NCBI RefSeq assembly: GCF_001294455.1
Contig: NZ_LIKT01000003.1
Location: 202,585-266,584, forward strand
Direction: 5' to 3'
Origin: Phaeobacter sp. 11ANDIMAR09
GTDB lineage: Bacteria > Pseudomonadota > Alphaproteobacteria > Rhodobacterales > Rhodobacteraceae
Length of the DNA stretch: 64,000 bases
The position numbers were made by a program, and so were the translations under genes. Of this stretch, positions 38,709-46,691 are shown piece after piece. Position 1 is the stretch's first letter. Each line of letters begins with the position of its first letter. Under the pieces are notes generated by a model. The model saw nothing but the letters and a program-made list of their open reading frames with translations, was not told the origin of the DNA and did not search any database.

Positions 38709-40532
38709 CTAAGAGTTCGACCAATACTGGCTGACATCCGGCAGATGCATGCCCTCACCATCTGATGCTGTCTTATTGACAGTCAGCGCCACCAAGGGCG
38801 CGACAGAAGCGTTCAGCCCGCTGTCTCCCGCTGTCGCCAATAGCGCTTCAGCTCCGAGTTGCTTGAGCCTGCCAAAGGCCCCGTCGCGTGACCCCAGCCC
38901 CTGCCCCTCGGGGCCAAAGCCTGCGTTGTCAAAACTTGGGGCCAGAGCGATGGTTGACCCATCTTTCAGCGTCACCTGCCGAGCGCGCATCAAGGCAATG
39001 AATTTGTCCAGAATCCAGATCATCGAACGATGCAGAGCAATGTTGAAAAAGTACTTTTGATACGGGACGGTACCGTCTTTTGTCACCTTATCTGCCCCGG
39101 CTTTCGCCGGGTCCACATAGGTCGGTTCGATCTTGTAGATCGTCTCCGTCAGGATCAGCATGTATTGAAACAATCCACTGCAAAAATCGTTCAATGCAGT
39201 CGCCACTGGATCATGGGCATAAAGCGCCCGGGTTGGATTGGCAGGGTAGTCGAATAGCAAACCCTCGGCCTTGAGCGCGCCCGAGGTCCATTTGTTTGCC
39301 TTGCCCTTTACGGCTTCACCCAGCCATTGGCGGTCAATCTGGCTTTCCATCCAGGGCGGCAGGCTTTCCAAGCTCTGGGAAAACTCCTCGAACTGCATCT
39401 GCAACTCCAGGAATTTGTCAAAATGGCTGTGCTCTGCCTCTGAATTTGGATCATCCCAGATTGCCTCCGCGCCGCCGGATTTGGCCGAATAGCCCTCGCC
39501 CTGCTCGCAGATGGTTTCCAGGGCCAGCATGACATCCTTGCGGCTGGAGATGGCCATCAATTCAAAGGCGCCGGTAACCTCATGCCCTCTATGATCTTCG
39601 ACCGGCCGCAGGGGCGCATCCGAGCTGCCCTCTGCATCGGCATAAACTGCGACTTCGGCCGCCCCCGGCAGCCCTATTGCCGGACATCCAGACCCGCCCC
39701 CCAAAGACGAAGGCGCCGGTTTTGACTTATCAAAAGCCTTGGCAGGATATATCGTGTCAATATTGTTTGGGGCATAATTATAGGGCTGAATTTGCTGCTT
39801 TGGGTTGCCGGCCTGGAAATCTTCGTCAGTGAAATGCGCCGAAGCTATGATGCAGCGAATAAATGAGTAGAACTGGCCAATAGAGTTCCAGTTCTGATCC
39901 ATTGGCCATCCATGCTGGTTGAGAAAAGCCATCGCCTCCTCAGAGGGGAGATCAGCCAGATAGGCCATCAGCTCCGGCAGATCCTCAATCGGAATCTCGC
40001 TAAAGAACGGGTTATGCGGATACTCGATCTGCAAAAAATGCCACAGCTGATCGGAACAGAGGGGCCGCAGAGGGATCCCGCCCTTGACCTGTGGGTCTGG
40101 CCCCTCTGGCACCACGGGGTTGTGATGCGGCAGCAAGGCAGGATAGCTTTGGGGGGCGGCCTGATAGAGTTTTGGCGGCTCCCCTGTCAGAGCAAAATAG
40201 ATATTGCTGGACAAAGACATGTGCAGCATCTCTTCGACTGCAACCGACATGATGACTCCGCCCGCCTCATTGGCAAAGATCTGTTCGGCATTCAGATTGG
40301 CGTCCTGCAGCTTGGTACGATTGATCGAATAATAGCTGTAAAGATAGAGCGGGATTGTTGCCAGTTCGACCTGAATCGCCGCCTGCAAATCCGCGACCAA
40401 GCGCGCTTTTAAACTGGTTTTGTCCCCTAGCAGCCCAGCATTGATAATGGTGACCATCATAACTTCTGCTGGGGATAAATCGAAGGCCTCACGCACATTC
40501 AACACGTGTTTCAAATTCGCGTCCACGTCCAT
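38709..40532 (-). CDS. Ferritin-like protein, VioB/RebD N-terminal domain type
   Basis: A 607-residue protein. About residues 40-280 form the ferritin-like domain named after iminophenyl-pyruvate dimer synthases (VioB, RebD): Glu in AAIQVELATIPLYLYSYYS (E56), Glu in IFANEAGG and the EExxH in SVAVEEMLHMS (E100, E101, H104) are likely di-iron ligands. The remaining 320 residues are unrecognised. Known relatives make violacein or rebeccamycin chromopyrrolic scaffolds, but most family members have unknown roles. It lies 85 bp upstream of the precursor gene. Confidence 0.8.
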   Translation of the reverse strand: MDVDANLKHVLNVREAFDLSPAEVMMVTIINAGLLGDKTSLKARLVADLQAAIQVELATIPLYLYSYYSINRTKLQDANLNAEQIFANEAGGVIMSVAVEEMLHMSLSSNIYFALTGEPPKLYQAAPQSYPALLPHHNPVVPEGPDPQVKGGIPLRPLCSDQLWHFLQIEYPHNPFFSEIPIEDLPELMAYLADLPSEEAMAFLNQHGWPMDQNWNSIGQFYSFIRCIIASAHFTDEDFQAGNPKQQIQPYNYAPNNIDTIYPAKAFDKSKPAPSSLGGGSGCPAIGLPGAAEVAVYADAEGSSDAPLRPVEDHRGHEVTGAFELMAISSRKDVMLALETICEQGEGYSAKSGGAEAIWDDPNSEAEHSHFDKFLELQMQFEEFSQSLESLPPWMESQIDRQWLGEAVKGKANKWTSGALKAEGLLFDYPANPTRALYAHDPVATALNDFCSGLFQYMLILTETIYKIEPTYVDPAKAGADKVTKDGTVPYQKYFFNIALHRSMIWILDKFIALMRARQVTLKDGSTIALAPSFDNAGFGPEGQGLGSRDGAFGRLKQLGAEALLATAGDSGLNASVAPLVALTVNKTASDGEGMHLPDVSQYWSNS

Positions 40533-40697
40533 TTAGCTACCCCAACTGATCAAAATACTTGGTACTGGCACCCCACATTTCCACCCTAAGGAGATTCAGT
40601 CAAATAGTTTCACTCCCCTTAAGGCTGCATTCCTTCAACGAGACTGAATATTGCGGCTTTGCAGTCTCGACGGCTGGCGCTCATTGCTCCTGCCGGA

Positions 40698-41480
40698 TTA
40701 GACGCACAAAAGTTGGGGCAGCCGGTACTGATCGTAAATGCGCTGAATGAACCGCCCGGTGGGGCGTTGCCTGAGCTCTTGATAGGTTTGCTGCATAAAC
40801 ACCGGGCAAAGCGCATGGTTGGGCAGCATCCCATGATAACCCTGCGCCAGGATCATAGGCCCCCCAGAGGTTGCCAGGGCCAGATCTGCAAAACTCAGAC
40901 GATCCCCAACCAGATACTCCCGCCCGTCGCTCAAGAGCGCATCGAATTTGTCCCAGCCCTGATGGATCCTGTCCAAGGACGCATTGGCAACAGATTGATC
41001 CAGCTTCAACCCTCGATACATCAAGGCCCGAACAACTCGGAAAGCCACAAGACAGGTCAACTTTTCATAGACTGGCACCTGGGTGGTAATCGACGGCCAG
41101 ACCACTGATTTATATTTCAGAAGGTTCCAATAGGACCAGTTCACTACATCACTGCCCATTTTCCAGCGGGCATAGTGTTGCAGCTCATCAACCTGCTTAT
41201 ACTGCGCGGGATTTTGGTCCGGATCGGGCAACAGCTTGAGCGCTGCAGGCGCGGCGGCCTCCAGTTCGGGGAGCAGCTTTTCAATGCCGCCAAATTTGTC
41301 CCCTCCGCGCACAAACAGCGGGTAGTCATCCGCCCCGACACCCCAGGACTTGAGCGCCAGAACATGGAAAATTGGCGCGTGAGGGCGCTCCGTATAAGAA
41401 ATCTCATAGTGGCTCAGCAGCCAGCGCCCCAGATCGACATCAGCCGAGGGCAACAAAGTGATCAAAAGCGGGTCTGCCAT
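40698..41480 (-). CDS. Glutathione S-transferase-fold protein
   Basis: A 260-residue protein with a GST layout. The N-terminal thioredoxin part has a weak redox site; the C-terminal helical domain contains LVGDRLSFADLALATSGGPMI, the N-capping motif of GST domain 2. ATG 41480 has GGAGAGG just upstream, and the preceding P450 ends at 41491, so the long alternative start overlaps the P450 and is rejected. It may conjugate glutathione to, or isomerise, a product of the neighbouring oxidative enzymes. Confidence 0.75.
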   Translation of the reverse strand: MADPLLITLLPSADVDLGRWLLSHYEISYTERPHAPIFHVLALKSWGVGADDYPLFVRGGDKFGGIEKLLPELEAAAPAALKLLPDPDQNPAQYKQVDELQHYARWKMGSDVVNWSYWNLLKYKSVVWPSITTQVPVYEKLTCLVAFRVVRALMYRGLKLDQSVANASLDRIHQGWDKFDALLSDGREYLVGDRLSFADLALATSGGPMILAQGYHGMLPNHALCPVFMQQTYQELRQRPTGRFIQRIYDQYRLPQLLCV

Positions 41481-41490
41481 GGCACCTCTC

Positions 41491-42834
41491 CTAGGGGTCG
41501 AATTCAAGATGAAAATGCTGTGGAAAGCTGGAAGTCCCGGTATCAATCTGGCCAGCTGCCCCAGCGGCCCGGCGGAGATTCTTCTGCGCAAGCAACGGCT
41601 TCAAAAGGACCGGAATAACGGCCTTGTTGATGGCAGCGCCAAAACAGGTATGCATGCCATAGCCCCAGATGATGTAGTCCTCCCAGGGGCGATCCGTGCG
41701 GAAGTCATTTGGGGATTTCACCTCGAACCGATCAAAACAAGCAGAAAAATTGGCAGCAAAAACCATTTGCCCTTTGCGCAGCTTTATCCGTCGGAGGGTC
41801 GAGGCCGCCACCTGGGTGTCGCAGGTCGCGCGCCTGTAAATAACGGGGTTAAAGGGATTAAACCGCAGGGCCTCCCAAATATACTGGGCCAGCAGTTCGT
41901 CATCGCCTTGTCGAGCGGCCTGTTGCGCTCCGGCAAGAGCAGCTGGCCGATCAAGTAGCTCATCAAGCGCCAGGCAACTGGCCTTAGATATGGTGGGAAC
42001 TGCCCCGATCAACAGGCCCAACATATTGTTGCGAATGCCCAGATCGCTCATCCCTGGCGTTTGTGCTGATTGCAAAGCGAGACAGCGGTTCAGCACGTCT
42101 GCTGCCTCGCTTGGGTTCGCCTTGCGCGCGGCAATCGCGCCATCCAGGTAAGACCGCAGCTCCGCGGCCTGCTGCATCGCCCGCGCGTCCAGATCCGGGT
42201 CAGCCACAAGATCAAGGAACAGATAGGTGAACAAGGTTGTTGTCCATTCTTGCATCTGCGCTCGCTTGGCACCGGTGCCAAAATAGCGATCCGTCATATC
42301 CCAAGGAATTTCCAGAGTGAGGCTTGGCACGATATCGATTTGCCCCTGGCTCTGCGCCACAGCCCGCTGCGCCAGGAGCGTGGCACGCGGTACCACAATA
42401 TCGGCCACATCTGTCATCCGGGCCGCCAAATGCATCGCCGAGGTGTCACGGGTGTAATCCCATCCTGGCTGCATCCCGAGAAAGAAGTTCTCTCCGGCGG
42501 TCAGCTTTTTCATCCGCGCACCATAGACCACTTCAAAATCTTCGTTGCGATTCAGCACTTCCAGACAGTCTTCTCGCCGGGTCACCAGGGCCGTGCCGGT
42601 ATTGTCATAGGCTTTCATCACCACTTTGCTGATCGAGATATTGGGCCAGACTCCACGCAACAGGGCAAAGACCCAGCGCTGTGTTTGCGGTTTGAGAAAA
42701 AACGCCGCTACCCCGCCCTGCGCCAGGGCAACACCGCCCATCACGACCAGCTTGGCCAAGGCCAGCGCAGATTCAGCCCAAAGCGCCACCCGCTGGAGGA
42801 TCCAGATAAAGACATTTGCCAGGGCAGTGATCAT
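41491..42834 (-). CDS. Membrane-anchored cytochrome P450
   Basis: A 447-residue P450. The heme Cys loop is IWGYGMHTCFGAAIN near residue 400, and the ExxR motif is EALR in YIWEALRFNPFNP near 330. The I-helix has GAVPTIS in place of the usual acidic-Thr pair, so O2 activation may differ. The start ATG 42834 is followed by a hydrophobic helix (FIWILQRVALWAESALALA) and a second one, unusual for bacterial P450s, suggesting membrane association. It starts 10 bp after the Dyp gene, so they are co-translated. Substrate unknown. Confidence 0.88.
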   Translation of the reverse strand: MITALANVFIWILQRVALWAESALALAKLVVMGGVALAQGGVAAFFLKPQTQRWVFALLRGVWPNISISKVVMKAYDNTGTALVTRREDCLEVLNRNEDFEVVYGARMKKLTAGENFFLGMQPGWDYTRDTSAMHLAARMTDVADIVVPRATLLAQRAVAQSQGQIDIVPSLTLEIPWDMTDRYFGTGAKRAQMQEWTTTLFTYLFLDLVADPDLDARAMQQAAELRSYLDGAIAARKANPSEAADVLNRCLALQSAQTPGMSDLGIRNNMLGLLIGAVPTISKASCLALDELLDRPAALAGAQQAARQGDDELLAQYIWEALRFNPFNPVIYRRATCDTQVAASTLRRIKLRKGQMVFAANFSACFDRFEVKSPNDFRTDRPWEDYIIWGYGMHTCFGAAINKAVIPVLLKPLLAQKNLRRAAGAAGQIDTGTSSFPQHFHLEFDP

Positions 42835-42844
42835 TGGCGCCCCC

Positions 42845-44524
42845 TCAGGTCGGGTCAACGATGCCCATCGCAATCATGCGTAGGGCAGTCATTGAAGGGA
42901 TGAAAAAATAGTCACCGCCGCGGCACTCCACAAAGGTCTTGAGCTTGCTCATGACATAGGGGGGCCGACCACTTGCCGGATCCGAGGGAATGGTATGGCG
43001 CTTGCTGTGATCATGATTGCCCAGCATCGGGCAGGTATTGTTACCCTGATGAAAATCTAGCCCGTACTGAATCCATTGCTGCTGCACGAATTCAAACTGG
43101 CGCTCTAGGCTGGTTCCGACGATCAGCATGATCACACCCTGTTCGGTCTCATCGTCCTTGTGCTCGAAATTGGGTGGCCCGTAGGGCAATCCCCGCCTCA
43201 GAATGCGCCGCCGCTTGTTGAGCGCGCTTGTCGCTGTCTCGTTTTTGTAGGGCGCGCCGGTTGCGGGGTCTGTGCCGCTTTTGTTCAACGGGTCCAGATA
43301 GTCCCGCGTATTGACCCGACGCATATGGGCACCGCCCGGGCATTTGGCTCCGGACATATCATCGCCATACCGGAAATCGCGGGCTTCCGGTGAGCCAATG
43401 TAGCTGAGATTGTTTTTATAGCCGTCCAGGGGTGTCACGTCGCCACCGCGAAACTGCATCTTCTCTCCAAAGGCAACCCACGCGTCATAGGTTGGCACTT
43501 TGGACAGGGGCACCCCATCCGTCCAACGCCCGCACATTTTGGCGCGCAGCGTCTCCTGCGCCTCTTCTTTGCTGACCCCCATGAGTTTTGCATATCGAGC
43601 GGCCTCTTCCGCCAGAACCGCCTCAAAGCTGCCGACATTTTCATGCAGTTTGCGAAAGGCCATAAAAGTTCCGTTATGCATGAATTCCGGAGGCTTTGCG
43701 GTCGGCGGCAGCTCCTGGCTTTCGTCCGGATGCCCCAGGATGAACTCCCCCGTTGCAAGAGGTTCCCAGCCCTTGCTTGTCAGTTTCCCGCGCCCAATAA
43801 CCGTGTCTGCCGAGCCCCTATTGCCGTGTTGCCCCTCAAACACCGGGTCGCCGATGCCATCGGTAAAGCCAAGGTGTTCCTTGGCTGTTGGCAGAGTGAG
43901 CGGGCCAAATTTATCAAACACGGCAGACGCGTCTTGGAACCGGGCCTTGCCATCTTTGCAAATGCCATCCAATTGACGCACCCCCACTTCTTGCGCCAGC
44001 GCCGTCAACCAATCAATTCGCCCCTGCAGAGCAGGATGTGGCTTATCCGCCTGTTCAAGACTTAAGGACTGTGCATTCAGCGTCACCAGCATGTGCACAT
44101 CATCCTTGCCGCCCGAGCCCGGCTCCCGGCTTTTTTGCCAGATCGGATCCCAATGAGCGTCCCAATCGTCGCGCAGTGCTTCTTCCTCGGTCTTGTTCTG
44201 GTCGCGGTCCCCCAGAATAAAGGCCCGCGCCTTCATTCCTTCGATAAAGGCCGCCGGCATCTGTTGCAGCATGCGCACCGGCAATTGCAAAACCAAAAGA
44301 CCGGGAAAGGTCAGCGCCACGTTTGTGGTGCAGTCCGGTTTCTTGTTTGCCCCCTGCCATAACGCTGCTGTGGTCACCTTTTGACGCACCGCATCAACAA
44401 AATTCCGCCCCGCGACTGCATTGGGGAAATGAAAGAAGAAATACCGCGCAAATGGAAAACTGAACCGCCCATAGGCGCGGGTCACGTTCCCCTGAATATC
44501 GTCAAGATTGAGATCACGTGTCAT
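42845..44524 (-). CDS. Dyp-type heme peroxidase
   Basis: A 559-residue Dyp peroxidase, longer than the usual 300-500. The GxxDG motif is GFTDGIGDPVFEG with the distal Asp, and the C-terminal half contains the proximal His (PGGAHMRRVNTRD) and IMLIVGTSLERQFEFVQQQW. No Tat signal is seen, so it should be cytoplasmic, whereas many A-class Dyps are exported. It uses H2O2 for oxidation; its gene is next to the P450, 16 bp after a membrane-protein gene. Confidence 0.9.
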   Translation of the reverse strand: MTRDLNLDDIQGNVTRAYGRFSFPFARYFFFHFPNAVAGRNFVDAVRQKVTTAALWQGANKKPDCTTNVALTFPGLLVLQLPVRMLQQMPAAFIEGMKARAFILGDRDQNKTEEEALRDDWDAHWDPIWQKSREPGSGGKDDVHMLVTLNAQSLSLEQADKPHPALQGRIDWLTALAQEVGVRQLDGICKDGKARFQDASAVFDKFGPLTLPTAKEHLGFTDGIGDPVFEGQHGNRGSADTVIGRGKLTSKGWEPLATGEFILGHPDESQELPPTAKPPEFMHNGTFMAFRKLHENVGSFEAVLAEEAARYAKLMGVSKEEAQETLRAKMCGRWTDGVPLSKVPTYDAWVAFGEKMQFRGGDVTPLDGYKNNLSYIGSPEARDFRYGDDMSGAKCPGGAHMRRVNTRDYLDPLNKSGTDPATGAPYKNETATSALNKRRRILRRGLPYGPPNFEHKDDETEQGVIMLIVGTSLERQFEFVQQQWIQYGLDFHQGNNTCPMLGNHDHSKRHTIPSDPASGRPPYVMSKLKTFVECRGGDYFFIPSMTALRMIAMGIVDPT

Positions 44525-44540
44525 TGTCGCCCACCAAATT

Positions 44541-45563
44541 CTAGGAAATCACGTTCTTGGGATCTGCCGAGGAAATCACCCCTGGCTTCTGCGTCATGGA
44601 TTGCATGTTTTCAGGTTTGTGTTCTTTGATGAATGCGCCAAAAGCCGCATGCAGCTCCTCTGCTGATGCCCCCTGCTGGTCGACAAAAAAGGCAGACATT
44701 TTCTGCTGTATATAGATCGCCTTGAGCACCGTGGGCAGATCATCATATTCACCAGGCGCCAAGGGTTTTTCCCCGTTTCGAATGGCAAACCGGATCGCCA
44801 ATAGTGCCAATACTCCGCCCAGGATGAAGGCTCCGACAGCAAGCTTCAGGCTCGACCAGCCCAGAAATGGCAGGCTGCTCCAGCCAAACAACCAAAGCAC
44901 CAAGGCCAGCAAGCCGATGATAAGCGGAGTCAATACGCCGTAGATCAGCGCTTTCAGCGGCAGGGTGTGGAACTTGGGCAATTGCAGGTAATAGTCATGG
45001 AAGGGCATGGTGGTTTCGACATGGCAACGGTCCAGGTAGTCGGCAAAGCCCTCGGCGCTGTTCACCCCTTCAAAACCGTGACAATTGGAATAGAGATCAA
45101 CCAGTTCCTCCTTCATCGTGCCCCAAAGCTCACGCGCATAAGACGCCCTGACCTCACGCTGCTGTTGGGTTGTCAGGTTCGTGGGCAGGGGATCGCCCGG
45201 TTGCGTCACCGCATCCACATCCGCACAAAAGATCAGATAGGGCGTCTTCAACCGATCGACCGGCTGCGGCACCGCCGGGTTTTCCCCCTCGATTTGGGAG
45301 ACCAGTGTATTCTGCGTGGTGCGGCCATTGTAGACCACATCATGCAGGACAAACATCCGCGCCAGATGGTTCCGCATATTGCGCGCAAAGGGGCTGTTGA
45401 ACTCCGCATTGCTGGTGGCGGGCGACTGACGTGCTGTCGGCAGGACCGCCAGGGCCATTCTGACCCGCTGCTCATAAGAGGTATGCGGATCCTCTGGCGG
45501 CGCCCCCTTTTTGATCGGAGCAAAGGTCGTCAGAAAGATATGTCCAGAATCAAGATCAGGCAT
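44541..45563 (-). CDS. Orphan membrane protein related to its neighbour (ferredoxin-like repeat)
   Basis: A 340-residue protein. Residues about 80-170 carry HLARMFVLHD and YLIFCADVDA; the neighbouring gene has HFARWVIIRP and YMLFCSNFNG in the same order, so the two share a fold. A helix pair near residues 190-260 (GVLTPLIIGLLALVLWLFGW, LAVGAFILGGVLALLAIRF) should be transmembrane. The order of both parts and the position before the Dyp gene suggest they belong to the peroxidase/P450 module. Function unknown. Confidence 0.6.
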   Translation of the reverse strand: MPDLDSGHIFLTTFAPIKKGAPPEDPHTSYEQRVRMALAVLPTARQSPATSNAEFNSPFARNMRNHLARMFVLHDVVYNGRTTQNTLVSQIEGENPAVPQPVDRLKTPYLIFCADVDAVTQPGDPLPTNLTTQQQREVRASYARELWGTMKEELVDLYSNCHGFEGVNSAEGFADYLDRCHVETTMPFHDYYLQLPKFHTLPLKALIYGVLTPLIIGLLALVLWLFGWSSLPFLGWSSLKLAVGAFILGGVLALLAIRFAIRNGEKPLAPGEYDDLPTVLKAIYIQQKMSAFFVDQQGASAEELHAAFGAFIKEHKPENMQSMTQKPGVISSADPKNVIS

Positions 45564-45566
45564 GGG

Positions 45567-46274
45567 TCACTCCTGCCGTCCGGTGGTTTCTGAGCTTTGT
45601 TTTGCCGCCTGCCGCTGCTTGGCAAAGGCGCGCTGACTGTCAGAAATATAGACCGCCAGATTGACGTCATCACGCTCGGTGTCCAGGCTGGCCACCGGAC
45701 CAAAGCCAAGATCCCCCAGCCCGATCTGCATCTTGTTGGCCGCAGCATCATAGGCCTTTTTGAACTCCTCAGGCGGCAGAGTTTCGTGCTTTTCAGCCAG
45801 GCTGAGGATCTGGTCATAGATCAGCAGGCTGGTCTTGATATCGCGCTGCGCGGCGCCGGGCGTGGCATTGTAGTAATAGTCTGTCTGGATTTGATTGAAG
45901 GTGATGTAATTTTTAAAAGGCGTGACCGGAATTGATTTAGGATATTTCGTCGCCGAATACCAAAACAAATCTAGTCCGCTGGGAATGCCATCAGAAAACG
46001 CGTCAATATACTGATCCCAAGTCCCGTTAAAGTTGGAGCAAAACAACATATAGTCATTCCGCAAAGCCTCCTTGCCCTGCCCCAGATCCGGCCAGTCGTT
46101 GGGTCTTATAATCACCCAACGGGCAAAATGGATCAAAGATAGCCCCAATAGCCCCATCAGATTTTGCGGCAAACCGCGCGCCGCCATAAACAGCAACCTG
46201 TTAATCCACGTAACTCTTGGGTTACTGGGTGTCACCACATTCATGGCATAGGCTTTACCGGCGATATTCGACAT
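45567..46274 (-). CDS. Orphan protein, first gene of the MNIO/P450 operon
   Basis: A 235-residue protein from ATG 46274 (GGGGGA in front). The longer reading to 46511 adds a Cys-rich leader without a ribosome site. It has a hydrophobic patch (RGLPQNLMGLLGLSLIHF), then HFARWVIIRP, YMLFCSNFNGTWDQYID and FKNYITFNQIQTDYYYNATPG. The first two blocks match the neighbour's HLARMFVLHD and YLIFCADVDA. It lies 3 bp before that gene. No known domain is recognised. Confidence 0.6.
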   Translation of the reverse strand: MSNIAGKAYAMNVVTPSNPRVTWINRLLFMAARGLPQNLMGLLGLSLIHFARWVIIRPNDWPDLGQGKEALRNDYMLFCSNFNGTWDQYIDAFSDGIPSGLDLFWYSATKYPKSIPVTPFKNYITFNQIQTDYYYNATPGAAQRDIKTSLLIYDQILSLAEKHETLPPEEFKKAYDAAANKMQIGLGDLGFGPVASLDTERDDVNLAVYISDSQRAFAKQRQAAKQSSETTGRQE

Positions 46275-46691
46275 AACTGTCCCCCACCCAAACTCACACT
46301 GAATACCCTTTAAATTGCATTCAACTTTACACAACATATTAAGATTGTATACGGGTTTTAATCTCAACCCCTGCGAGCAGGGCGCGCTCACCAGCCCGCT
46401 GCACAGTTCTGACGCCAGTTCACTTATGCTACAAAGGTAGGTCGCCGCTCGGTGAGCAGCGATAGGAGCCCTACAAGAGCCAGCTTGCGGGACAGGCGAA
46501 AACTGAGGCACACAACCAAAGACCCCGCAGCAAAGTGGCAGGGCGGTTTCCTACAGGTTCACCTCTATTGTTTCGGTTTTCCCGGACAGTGCAGGTGTAA
46601 CGGATCACCGGGGCAGACCAGCAGTGTTGATAGGCGAGCCCGGGTCGAGTGTTACTTTTTCACAGCATAGCCAACAGCGCCTGCCCCAAAA
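46275..46691. other. Promoter region of the MNIO/P450 operon
   Basis: About 417 bp between the carboxyltransferase stop and the first gene of the operon; no gene is supported. The stretch near 46300-46365 is clearly AT-rich (TTAATATGTTGTG, GTATACAATC on the - strand) and is the likely promoter. No riboswitch or clean palindrome was found. Confidence 0.45.

Noticed and set aside
42070..42903. 277-codon + strand frame opposite the P450
   Set aside because: Shadow of the P450; no motifs or start site.
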